A DNA stretch of 64,000 bases, taken from the NCBI RefSeq assembly GCF_032854445.1, contig NC_088307.1, positions 15,948,017-16,012,016 of the forward strand, read 5' to 3'. Both the position numbers and the translations under genes were made by a program. The DNA is from Liolophura sinensis (taxonomy: Eukaryota > Mollusca > Polyplacophora > Chitonida > Chitonidae). Positions 23,124-32,677 of this stretch are shown one piece after another. The notes beneath the pieces are model-generated. The model made no database searches, was not told where the DNA came from, and saw only the letters and a list, made by a program, of their open reading frames with translations. Within the stretch, counting starts at the first letter, position 1. The number at the start of each line of letters is the position of its first letter.

Positions 23124-24047
23124 ATGTCTACTTTAGGTTACGATTACGACATTACCGCCAATGTGCAAAATACAGATGTCATCAATCATGACGTCATATT
23201 TGGACTTGGCGTCACGCTAGGAATTCTGACGTCATTCCTGCTGATGTCTTGTCCGGTGATCTTGAGGCGACAAAAATCACTGCCTTTCTTTGTTATGCTG
23301 ACAAGTTGGTGTTTAGCAAATTTGCTATACCTTGTCGTGTTTGCCGTCTCATATTTTTCCATGTCCGGCAAAAACGCATCGGCACTGGGTGAGTTCGGTT
23401 GTCGAGCTTTACGCTACCTGCACAAATCGCTGGCCTTCACCCGGGTCTATCTGATGGTACTCGCCTCTATCATGACGTTTCTCGGCAATCAGCGTTTTCA
23501 TCGTCTGTTTGGATCAAGCGTAAGGGTCAAGGTTTTGATACCAGTCGTAGCCGGCACTTTTGTCTGGATCATGGTATTTCTGCCTTGTATTCAGTACTGG
23601 TATCAACCCAGGTTCGTCTCTGTTGGTTTCAGGCTGATTGCCTATTGGTGTCTTGTGGACAATACGCTGGCGCGCAAGGTTTTAGAACTCTTTACGCAGT
23701 GCGTGCTGCCCTATATTCTTACAGCGGTCTTTGTATTGGCCTGGGGCTGCCGGCAACAAAAAATTAAGATAACCGACAAGAAAGAAAACGTTCAAACTAT
23801 CCTCTTGCTCATTATGATGCTCTCATCTGCAATCACTGAATTCATCGTGCTCGGAGTTATTTCCATTGGCTTAACTGGCGTTGTGGGTGCTACGACGGCT
23901 GCGCGTTACTTTGAGTTGTGCGATTATACACTTTCTCCTTTGTTTTGCTTGATTGCCATCATCTTCTATCGAAGACAGTTGCTAAGCCGCGAGGACCCGA
24001 TTCCCACCGAAGAGTCAGCGGACGATGTGGCAGTTGCCGAAATGTAA
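23124..24047 (+). CDS. Orphan seven-transmembrane receptor, divergent rhodopsin-like
   Basis: 307 aa in one coding exon. The ATG at 23124 is preferred to the one at 23043 because a splice acceptor (ACTTTGTAG, ending 23079) falls between them. Seven hydrophobic segments lie at about residues 24-48, 55-80, 100-122, 132-158, 188-212, 225-252 and 262-285. Cys before TM3 (EFGCRALRYL) and in loop 2 (AYWCLVD) can form the usual disulfide, TM4 has Trp, and TM5 has Pro. An NAS glycosylation site is in loop 1. Key class A motifs are missing: the DRY position reads GNQ, TM6 lacks CWxP, and TM7 has SPLFCLIAIIF instead of NPxxY. It is probably a lineage-specific plasma-membrane receptor; ligand and G-protein coupling cannot be told. 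The C-tail is short and acidic. Confidence 0.8.
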   Translation: MSTLGYDYDITANVQNTDVINHDVIFGLGVTLGILTSFLLMSCPVILRRQKSLPFFVMLTSWCLANLLYLVVFAVSYFSMSGKNASALGEFGCRALRYLHKSLAFTRVYLMVLASIMTFLGNQRFHRLFGSSVRVKVLIPVVAGTFVWIMVFLPCIQYWYQPRFVSVGFRLIAYWCLVDNTLARKVLELFTQCVLPYILTAVFVLAWGCRQQKIKITDKKENVQTILLLIMMLSSAITEFIVLGVISIGLTGVVGATTAARYFELCDYTLSPLFCLIAIIFYRRQLLSREDPIPTEESADDVAVAEM

Positions 24048-24128
24048 ACTGACGCTAGGACTGGTTGAAAGATTGGGATTTGTTTCTGCGAATGTATGGA
24101 ACATGACACAAAGACAATATTGATGACA

Positions 24129-24758
24129 AGAACTTTGCGCCTCTGTGGCTCGACTCTAGGCTTTATTATTAGATATAGTCTGCTCACAGGGACACTACAG
24201 CTCTTTGGTTAACTCGGATCATGGAGATAGAATACCTCTATGCTCGGACCAAGCATATCATTTGTCGCTCGAAGTCCAGTTTTCTCCCACCTTTAACCGT
24301 AACAAATCCCACACGCTTGTTGTCCTGATGTACGTATCTCATTTCGACTCTACCGCAAGCAACAGTTCGTAACTGTCCTCAGTGCCGAGAATCAAACCAA
24401 AACATTTACTACCGCCATAGGGAATGTGTCCGCCGTCACCATAGCAACAAGTAACTCCCTTGTACAATGAAAGGACCATTCTGGGATCGTAATTTTCTTA
24501 CGGCGGAGGATGAAAATGTAGAACTGGCGTTAATAGCTATAGGTTCGATTCTCCATACGGATGGCAGTCACGACCGTGTAGTTGTTGCTGAGTTAAGTCG
24601 GGATGCACATCAAGGTTAACTGTGTGTGAGATTTGTCATAGTTACGTTAGAGGCTATGGCAAACTATGCTATGGAGCGAAAAAGTATGCTTGTCTAAGCA
24701 GTGTCCCTGTGGGCTAATAGTGATATAGACAGTCGAGCCACAGAGCCGCGCAGGTCTA
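24129..24758. mobile_element. Inverted-repeat element, probable non-autonomous DNA transposon
   Basis: The left end (CTCTGTGGCTCGACT, ATTATTAGATATAGTCTG, CACAGGGACACTAC; 24140-24197) recurs in inverted orientation at the right end (AGTGTCCCTGTGGGCTAATA, GATATAGACAGTCGAGCCAC; 24700-24745). The arms are about 55-60 bp and imperfect. No coding capacity lies between them. No clear target-site duplication was found, so the exact ends and superfamily are open. It lies 80 nt past the receptor stop codon, probably in its 3'UTR. Confidence 0.6.
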
Positions 24759-25174
24759 ATTGAGGACGTTATTCAAGAGGAACGTAGAGTTAAATTAATA
24801 TCTTAGCATCACCCAATTTATTGCAGCCTCATACTCCATGGTTAAGTACAAGCGGTTTTGACGCAGTTGATGCCATAGGATGTAGGTCTATTGTTGACAG
24901 CTGGAAAACTACTTTTCAGAAAGTATATATGACTTTCCATAATGTTTCTTGTTGTTTTGCATGTGTTTTTATGCAGTATGTAAATTTCCTACCTTTGTAA
25001 ATGGATAAGATATGTATGTACCTACCAGAGGCACCGAAGTATGCATAAGTCTACACATATACACATGGTTATTCAAACATTTTACCCACTTCTGGCGGAT
25101 GCATGTCACACCCACCATGGAACTGCGTACATGGTTGTTGTGTAAAATCTTGATGTTTTATTATAAACGCTTGT

Positions 25175-25180
25175 AATAAA
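25175..25180 (+). terminator. Candidate polyadenylation signal of the receptor gene
   Basis: AATAAA in CTTGTAATAAAGTTTCC, 1.1 kb after the receptor stop codon and beyond the inverted-repeat element. It is the first canonical hexamer noted on this strand downstream of that gene. Confidence 0.4.
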
Positions 25181-25189
25181 GTTTCCATT

Positions 25190-26455
25190 TGGTTCTTAAA
25201 TATACACATGTACATATACATAATTGTCTTTGAATTATCCATGTAATATTAACAACTACATGAGGTATATTACACTCAACTATTCCTATAATATTTAATA
25301 CTCAAACTTTGAGTCACACCCTTATAAGGTTAGATTTTTGACGCTGCATAAGTTGAAAATGTTAGGAGCTTTCTTTTTAAATCCGGAAGGTTGACATTTT
25401 TAATAATGTTTAAATTTTTTATCGGAAAAAGGGAGATGGATTGAAAGTTACATGTAATATTTCAAACAACATCTATTGGGTCTATGTCAATTTTTCATTA
25501 CCGACATTAAAATATCGTCAAGCAACAGGAAGAAGAACAGTAGCAACGAACAACAACCAGCAACTGATTTCGATAGATATGACCGCGACTTTATTCCAAA
25601 AAATTGCATTCCGATCACCGCCCGGAAGGATCCGAGGGAGCGAGGTGAACGCCAATCGCGATGTGGTACCTGCAGGACTTCATGTGTCCACTGAGTAACT
25701 GTTATCAATAAACGACAAAATCCTGGGCGTGAGTAATCAATCCCGGCAGATAGAAACGGTAGCGCCCTCTAACCATCCCGTTATCTCGAACATATCAAAA
25801 TCTCATGAATGCGTGCGTTTATATACCCCCAATGGACCAAAAGGTACACAAGCAGGCGCGTATGCGTACATGAGCTACTCTTAGCATTTGTACGCCAACG
25901 GTGGACAAATGACACATGCACATCGAAAATTTATATAAATTTATGTATATCGTTCCACGAAAAACTGAAGCGAACGGCACATACACTCGCGCGAATTTTC
26001 GTACATTCGTGCGAATTAGTCCTGTGCACGCCAGATGTGGTGGAAAGCGTATGTGGAAATTTGCCACGAGCACCATGCATGCCTTCTTCCTGTCCGCAGG
26101 TTTAATCCTCCGCTAGCTAGATTAAATAAAGATTGGGTGCACGTGCATTCAATATCAGACGATAAGGGCGTTTTTTTTTTGTCCGTTTTGTTCATAGTGT
26201 GGAACAAAATCCGTTGTTCGTGGAAGTTAAGAATGACGGAGATTGCGAGATCGGAAGTTGACGCTTATATCTGCTTCCTTAGATTGCGGTGTTACAAGTA
26301 GAAAATTCCAGGGTCTGGTGTTTAACACGAATCAAATCAATGAACTAAACAGACACGAGGAATGTAGAAACAACAGCAAAACTACCTGTGTAGCTTTACA
26401 ATCCAGCCTGATGACACGTATACCGAAAGCTTACGGTAGCTTTATCTCTTTACGA
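25190..26455. other. Intergenic DNA without a recognisable gene
   Basis: Short overlapping frames occur at 25441-25698, 25476-25694 and 25809-26301, but none has a conserved motif, and several are open on both strands at once. Confidence 0.4.
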
Positions 26456-26750
26456 ATTTTTGAATTATGTGTAATAGTGACCCACCGGTGTTCACAAGTT
26501 TCATCCAGTACACGATAGAAACACCAATTATGTGTAAGAATGACAAACAGTTGTTCACAAGTTTCAGCCGGCACACGATGGAAACACAAATAATGTGTAA
26601 TAATGACAAAAAGTTGTTCACAAGTTTCACTCCGCACACGATGGAAACACGAATTATGTGTAATAATGACAAACAGGTGTTCACAAGTTTCAGCCCGCAC
26701 ACGATGGAAACACGAATTATGTGTAACGATGACAAACGGCTGTTCACAAG
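26455..26750. repeat. 63-bp tandem repeat abutting a SINE
   Basis: Nearly five copies of a 63-bp unit containing GAATTATGTGTAATAATGAC, TGTTCACAAGTTTCA and CACACGATGGAAACAC. Because 63 is a multiple of 3, frames stay open on both strands and look like repeat proteins. The last unit is cut at TTCACAAG, where the SINE at 26751 begins. Confidence 0.92.
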
Positions 26751-26838
26751 GTTTCCACCCACCATAATGTTGGCCACCGTCGTATAATTGAAATATTCTT
26801 GAGTACGGCGTAAAACACCTATCAAATAAATAAAAAAA
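26751..26838 (+). mobile_element. SINE family 1, 5'-truncated copy
   Basis: Starts at GTTTCCACCCACCATAATG and runs through TTGAGTACGGCGTAAAACAC to an A-rich tail. It is inserted exactly at the end of the 63-bp tandem array. Confidence 0.85.
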
Positions 26839-26982
26839 TATACATACAGTAACACGTAGGCTAAGGCTAAGCGGGTCTCGCCACGACTGGGTGCCTTTGA
26901 AGGATTACTGGGGGGATTAGCTTCAACTGGCGAACTGACACTTGTTTTCTCATAACGTTAGTAATCGTTAACCCATTCACCC

Positions 26983-27060
26983 ATAAAACTGACCACCACC
27001 GTATAGGTGAAAAATTAGTAAGTACGGCGATAAACAGCAATCAAATAAATAAATAAATTT
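26983..27060 (+). mobile_element. SINE family 1, degenerate 3' fragment
   Basis: A worn version of the core 3' half (ACCACCGTATAGGTGAAAAA, GTACGGCGATAAACAGCAAT) with a clean AAATAAATAAATAAA tail. Confidence 0.6.
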
Positions 27061-27069
27061 AGCTCTGCT

Positions 27070-28250
27070 CACCTATAATCATTAGTGGAAATCCATGCTG
27101 CGGTTGACGGGAAAGACGTTTGGTCAGGTAGAGGAGAGACTTGATAATGACAGAGCTGCTTGGGGCCAATTCCATCAGTCATTTCTGACTTTCGTCACAA
27201 CTGTCTATGTCTGTGGTTACTTGCGCATGGGCTGGTATCGACGCTTATGTTTAAAAATGAAAATAAAATGTCAGATGAGGTAAATAAACAACGCCACATA
27301 TCCACGAACTCCCCATCTGTTATTATATAGATATATATAATTTTGTACAGGTAGAATTAGTAATTACCGCCTTGTGGGTCAAACCCTCCAAATTACGATC
27401 GGTCACATGTGCGCCTCTTCCCATGGTGACAGTGAGCAATGCCCTATCATCTATTTGTGTAGGGAAATGTATAAGTTTCAGAGACCAAACATAAAATAAA
27501 TATTGATTTTAGGATAAACATACGATAAGCAAAGTTTCATTGCATAAAATAATTGTTTGTATTTTACGTATTATATTTGGTAATGCAACACCCAAGATGA
27601 ACGTGATGTGACGACACTGGATTTCCGATATGTTACATCGCTTAGAAGAACAAACGTGGCCAAAATTCTTTATAAATTATAAAATGTAATGAACTTTTAG
27701 TGTTAGAAAACAACCTGGTATTTCGGTGATTATAGTACGAAAGGATATTTCATGTCTTTGTCTTCTATTCTCTTATTCGAAGAAAAATATCTTGAAAAAC
27801 AATAAAAAGTATTGGTTGAAGTACACGGAGCAATGGCTACGTGAAAATCATCCCTCATCGTAGAGAACTATTCCTTGACGTAAAAACTGGTTGCATCATG
27901 AATCTTATTCACTTTACATTACTTACCAGCATGTTGCTAATACAAATAGCACAATAATCCGTCGCTGCTAGAACAGGCTATCGGACTGTAGATCAATCGA
28001 ACACTGAATCGTACAGGGATTAAACTACAGGCGGTAGAGTGGAAAGTCTATTACAGAGGGCTCTCCTTAAGCGCTTGGTAACATACCGGTCCTGACTCGA
28101 GCACACGGAATGAAAACAAGTCAAAACCCATGACCATTTACAGTGATATAAACAGTTTATCACGGAGACAGTCTACAACTGAACTTGGAATACCACCAGA
28201 AGCTGTCATCCAAAAGATATACACATTTTGAGGTACCGGTGCCAGACAAA
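27070..28250. other. Intergenic DNA without a recognisable gene
   Basis: AT-rich sequence. No repeat family, RNA gene or conserved coding exon was recognised. Confidence 0.4.
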
Positions 28251-28306
28251 ATACAGGTATAAACTGTTGACTGCTTTTGTCCATTTCTCAACGTCGTTTG
28301 CGACAG
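28250..28306 (+). promoter_or_regulatory. Candidate 5'UTR exon of the glycosyltransferase gene
   Basis: A consensus donor GCGACAG|GTAAGG ends at 28306. A good acceptor (TTTTTCCTACAG) ends at 28792, upstream of the GT31 ATG at 29185. Together they could form a spliced leader. The left edge is arbitrary, and the exon is inferred only from splice-site quality. Confidence 0.3.
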
Positions 28307-29048
28307 GTAAGGTTTCATGTTACTTGTCTTCAGGGAAACATCTCTTAATTTTTTACCTATTTATTTGAATATTAGTGTAATATACAGAAATACCATGCAG
28401 AAAGCTGCAATAAAAGACTCTAAACGCTGCTATCTTTTTTATTTTTTTTTTATTATTTTTTGGAGATATTTAAAATTTATTGTACATGATTCTTCTGTTA
28501 AGTAACACCTAGGGTATCAATCATCAAAGTTCAGTGTAACACACGAATACCCTATACAGTTCATGAACTTGGCTTTCTTGGCTGAACGTGCCAACGATTT
28601 TGTCTGTGTGGTGTCAAACGCAATGTACGAGTTCTAAACATAGACAAGAATCAACATATGTATAAACTGTTCTAATTACACACACTCTGCATAGTTCTAC
28701 ATACACTACACACGTTTTTAAAGCATTCGCTTTTAATTATTATTTTCCAAAACGAAATGACGTATTTATACAATTGAGAATTTTTCCTACAGTTCCAAAG
28801 AAAAGTGCGGGGAATTCTTTTTGTCACCATAAGTGTGCCTCACAATTTTCCAACTTTATGTAAAAGAATTTCTGAATCTCACTTATATATATATAATATT
28901 GTGCCGATAGACATTGCCCTCCTGTACGTGTTCGTGCAACTGCGAATATTTTAACAAAGTTTTGAATTTACAAACTGGACTCCACAAATTTCTTGCCTTT
29001 TATTGATCATTGGTTTTCGACTTTTCTCCAGATAGTGTACAATATCTC

Positions 29049-29176
29049 GTTGATTTGCAAGGAAGTGTGCAACAGTCCATGTCGATCTGCAAGGAAGTGT
29101 GCAACAGTCAAAGTTGATCTGCAAACAAGTGTGCATCAGTCAAAGTTGATCTACTGACAAGTGTGCAACTGAAAAA
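29049..29176. repeat. ~32-bp tandem repeat in the glycosyltransferase 5' leader
   Basis: Four imperfect units built on CAAGGAAGTGTGCAACAGTC and AAAGTTGATCTG, ending 8 nt before the GT31 start codon. If transcribed, it forms the end of the 5'UTR. Confidence 0.85.
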
Positions 29177-29184
29177 CCGTCAGA

Positions 29185-30237
29185 ATGCTTTTACGTCACG
29201 TGCAGATAAGACAAAAGAAAAAAGTGCTCTTGACGGCTGGAATTTTGTTGTGTGTATGTTTCATGCTTTTACGTTACCACGTGTCTAATGGACCCATTTC
29301 CCAACACTGGAAGACATTTACTAAATCGAGCATTCACAGAGTGGGCGCCATTTTCCCCAAAGATTCACCCGTTCCAGCTACAGTCTCCTCGTCTTACGTC
29401 ATAGAAAACGCGGGAATATGCTCTTCACTTCTGACCTTGACATATGTCATTATCGTGCACACTGCACCCAAGCATTTCGAAAGACGAGCACGCCTGCGCA
29501 AAACCTGGGCGAACAACACCTATTTTAAGGGCATCAACTCTCGAGTCGTTTTTCTCCTGGGAAGTGTTCCCGACTGGAGATTACAGCGGAAAATCTACCT
29601 TGAAAGCAACCAATTTGGTGACATTGTGCAAGGCACTTTTCGAGATCACTACAGAAACCTTACATTGAAGGCAGTAATGGGTTTGAGGTGGGTCACAGAA
29701 AATTGCCCCCAAGCTGATTACGTCATTAAAACGGATGATGACGTCTTTGTCAATATTCCGCAGGTTATGAAGTCAGTGTTTCCCATTCTCTCCAAACAGA
29801 GCCGACAGATCGTATGCTCCGTGGAACCACACGCCTCTATATTCCGGGAAGGGGGTCCGGAAAAAAGTCTGGAGAAATGGATGATGCCACAGGAGTATTT
29901 CGAATCACTAGAGAAGTATCCGATGCCATTCTGCTACGGATATGTAACGTTTTATACCACAACACTGGCCTCGGAGTTGTTTAAAATGGCCAAATCTACA
30001 CCTTTTTATCGTTTGGATGATGTATACGTCTACGGAATCCTGGCCAGTAAAGTTAGAGGTGTGACGTGGAGAGACGCTAGTGAGACTTATTACAACAACG
30101 AGAAAGACACGAGAGCTACCCTGGACAACCAGTTTAGCAAACCGCTAATCGCTGGCGTAGTCAACACAGAAGAGGACATGATGCGGCTGTTTCGACAGTC
30201 GACACAGTCAAGTTCATTGAATAACTTTTACAAATAA
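29185..30237 (+). CDS. Beta-1,3-galactosyltransferase-like enzyme (GT31 family)
   Basis: 350 aa, a single coding exon as in many animal B3GALT genes. Type II Golgi membrane topology: a short cytosolic N-terminus rich in Lys/Arg, then a signal anchor at about residues 13-30 (VLLTAGILLCVCFMLLRY), then a lumenal stem and catalytic domain. GT31 landmarks: RRARLRKTWAN near residue 98, RVVFLLGSV, the metal-binding DxD motif TDDDVFVN at about 187-194, FCYGYVTFYTT, and LDDVYVYGI where the family has an ED-V-G motif. An N-glycosylation site NLT lies near residue 160. The family transfers galactose, GalNAc or GlcNAc in beta-1,3 linkage from UDP-sugar; donor and acceptor cannot be assigned. The start ATG gives a normal anchor. 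The stop codon overlaps an AATAAA hexamer (30233-30238). Confidence 0.9.
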   Translation: MLLRHVQIRQKKKVLLTAGILLCVCFMLLRYHVSNGPISQHWKTFTKSSIHRVGAIFPKDSPVPATVSSSYVIENAGICSSLLTLTYVIIVHTAPKHFERRARLRKTWANNTYFKGINSRVVFLLGSVPDWRLQRKIYLESNQFGDIVQGTFRDHYRNLTLKAVMGLRWVTENCPQADYVIKTDDDVFVNIPQVMKSVFPILSKQSRQIVCSVEPHASIFREGGPEKSLEKWMMPQEYFESLEKYPMPFCYGYVTFYTTTLASELFKMAKSTPFYRLDDVYVYGILASKVRGVTWRDASETYYNNEKDTRATLDNQFSKPLIAGVVNTEEDMMRLFRQSTQSSSLNNFYK

Positions 30238-30584
30238 ACAAATTTTGTTCATTTCAAACCCATTTAACTGACTTTTATATATTTTTTATTTAATTTTTCG
30301 ATTACTGATTAGGTGTTATTTAGTTTATTTCATATTTTAGTAATGTCCTGGGAATAATTCAGCAGTGATGTAACCCGATGGGATATAAAAGAACGTTCCA
30401 GTGACACATCTTATATATAAATGCATTGTTGTGAAAAACACAAACATAAAAGTAATGTACATATGTAAATAGACAATTCGTATTGTGACGAAAAATAAAC
30501 CAATTACCAATGTAAATAATTTAATAAACGCGCTGATTTGACGGGCCACAATATCCGAAAGAGAAGTGGCGCTAAAACCAGTAT

Positions 30585-30690
30585 TGACACACTTTAGCAA
30601 CTACAACACCACCAGGTAGTGTGACACACTTCAGCAACTACAACACCGCCAGGTAGTGTGGCACTTCAGCAACTACAACATCACCAGGTG
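30585..30690. repeat. ~43-bp tandem repeat downstream of GT31
   Basis: Three copies of TTCAGCAACTACAACACC with CCAGGTAGTGTG, the last shortened. Confidence 0.85.
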
Positions 30691-30699
30691 ATACGCCTT

Positions 30700-31450
30700 T
30701 TATCGGTAAGGGCTATTTATTTGCTCGATCGGCATTTACCAATGTACTCAGGATTTTTTTTTACACAAAATGTCAAGTAACCGGAAGGAGCATAATGTTG
30801 TCAAATGTTATTCTAGCTTTTTCGTAGTAGGCATACTAAAGATGTCAATAGAACAATATGACATCTGACTGGAGGCTGTGTTTACAAAGCCAGTGCTATT
30901 CGATCTTACCTATTCAAATTAACATAATGCCTCAAGCAACACTGTCGAAGTTTGATTCAAACAGAAACATAATCTGCCTATAATATATTAGTTTCGAACC
31001 AACCTGCCGTTATACCTAGGCCCCTGAAGAGGCATTTCTGTATCCCGCAGTATAAAGTGATTAGCCGCTGACCAATAGTTGAAATTCGAAAGTGAGTTAA
31101 GTCTTTCTGACTTTTAAAAATACGTATGAATATTCATGTTTTTGGAATTGACACTAAATTCAGTTTTCAGAATTCAGGGATCTATGTGGGGAGTATTTGT
31201 TTTTGATGGCATATTTTTTTCTTACAACTAAAAGATGACTTTCTTTTCTCTTAAATCATGGATTCCCTCGGACTCCACTTCCTTAATCCACAAACGCGAC
31301 TGGCGTATATAGTCTTAGGTACAGCGTAAAATATCAGCCAATTTTTTTTACTGGCTACAAAAATTTAAAAACTGGTTTTTATTTTCTTCTCTTTGAAGAA
31401 TCTTTAATCACGACCATTGTATTTGTAATACACCTCATACTGACTTCCTC
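30700..31450. other. Intergenic DNA without a recognisable gene
   Basis: No coding, RNA or repeat feature could be supported between the GT31 downstream repeat and the SINE cluster at 31463. Confidence 0.4.
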
Positions 31451-31462
31451 TTCGGTCTTACG

Positions 31463-31615
31463 TGGGCAGGTCTGGCAGTGGTCTGCGGATGGTCCTGTGT
31501 TTCCCTCGTGATCTCCCCGGGGTTTCCTCCAAACAAAATGCTGGCCGCCGTCGTATAAGTGAAATGTTCTTGAGGTCGGCGTAAAACACTAATGAAACAA
31601 ATAAATAAATATATG
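31463..31615 (+). mobile_element. SINE family 1, 5'-truncated copy
   Basis: Plus-oriented copy from TACGTGGGCAGG to the AAATAAATAAAT tail, moderately diverged (TTGAGGTCGGCGTAAAACAC). Confidence 0.85.
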
Positions 31616-31652
31616 TAACAATACTCTCTAAAAACTGTGAGAGCTGGATATA

Positions 31653-31769
31653 TTTATTTATTTATTTGATTGGTGTTTTACGCCGGTGGGAGGAAAACGG
31701 GCGGAGCCCGGAGGAAAACCACGACCATCCGCAGGTTGCTGGAAGACGTTCCCACTAACTGCCGGAGAG
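31653..31769 (-). mobile_element. SINE family 1 copy with internal deletion
   Basis: The tail and TTGATTGGTGTTTTACGCCG are joined directly to GTGGGAGGAAAACGGGCGGA, so about 44 bp of core (TACTCAAGAATATTT through AGCATTATG) are missing. A perfect 14-bp duplication GAGAGCTGGATATA (31639-31652, 31770-31783) shows the ends are intact. Confidence 0.9.
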
Positions 31770-32288
31770 GAGAGCTGGATATAGTGTGAAGTGTTTACAC
31801 ATGTAGTAGGGTGCGCATCTCTGTTATATGATAAGAAATCTCGTCCTAAATAAATTCCACAGCACTGGGCCACGAAATCTCAATTACAACCCCACCTTAC
31901 AATGTCAGATAAAGCTTATCAGTTCCTCTAGATAAGTAAGCCACTACTATATCTACGTTACACCAAACCTTAACTTTATCAATTATCTTTTTATGAAACC
32001 CTTTATGCTAAACTTTATATTTTCGGTGCAAACGGGAAATCTAGTTTTACGTGATCTATACGTGATATAGTGTACTCTCCTTATGCAACGGTCCGTAGCC
32101 GTAGATCTACTCAACCACGGTAGGTAAGTACTGTCTGTCATTGAAAGAGTAAATATATAGTGATATCCAAACCGACTTTTTCATTCGTTCCTTCTTTTCC
32201 TTGTGTTTCCATAAACATGCTACAAGCGCCTGTTTTGTAAGTATAGGTCATATCGCATTGTATGTCCCAACGGATTCTTTTTACAATC

Positions 32289-32320
32289 TCTTTTTTTTTG
32301 GGGGGGGGGGGGGAGGGGAT
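32289..32320. repeat. Poly-T/poly-G tract
   Basis: Nine T followed by about 14 G and GAGGGG, in the 5' flank of the protease gene. Confidence 0.9.
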
Positions 32321-32443
32321 TGATAGTTTTAACATAGATGTCGATGAAGCGCCAGAAGCAGATTTATATAACACCTTACAACAAAAGCACACGCAAATGT
32401 CGTCCTGAACAACACGACAAAAAATACCTGTGCATTTTTCTTC

Positions 32444-32549
32444 CAGCAACCTGCAGATGGTCGTGGGTTTCCCCTGGGCTCTGCCCGGTTTCCACCCACC
32501 CTAATCCTGGCCGCCGTCGTATAAGTGAAATATTCTTGAGTACGGCGCA
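32444..32549 (+). mobile_element. SINE family 1 fragment upstream of the protease gene
   Basis: Core from CAACCTGCAGATGGTCGTGG to TTGAGTACGGCG, ending in CACCAG instead of the AT tail, so it is truncated at both ends. It lies 128 nt upstream of the protease ATG and may contribute to its promoter or leader. Confidence 0.75.
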
Positions 32550-32677
32550 CCAGTAAAGAATAAAAACCTGTGTGTTCTTCTCTTCCTGAAGTTTCACCGA
32601 CTGGGTTTCCGTAGTTGCATGAGTGAGATAAGACTGACCGAGGCAGAGATTGTGTGTCTCTCGAATGACTTTGAGCA

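Noticed and set aside
26431-26855. Repeat-containing open frames on both strands
   Set aside because: Explained by a 63-bp tandem unit (multiple of 3) plus a SINE.
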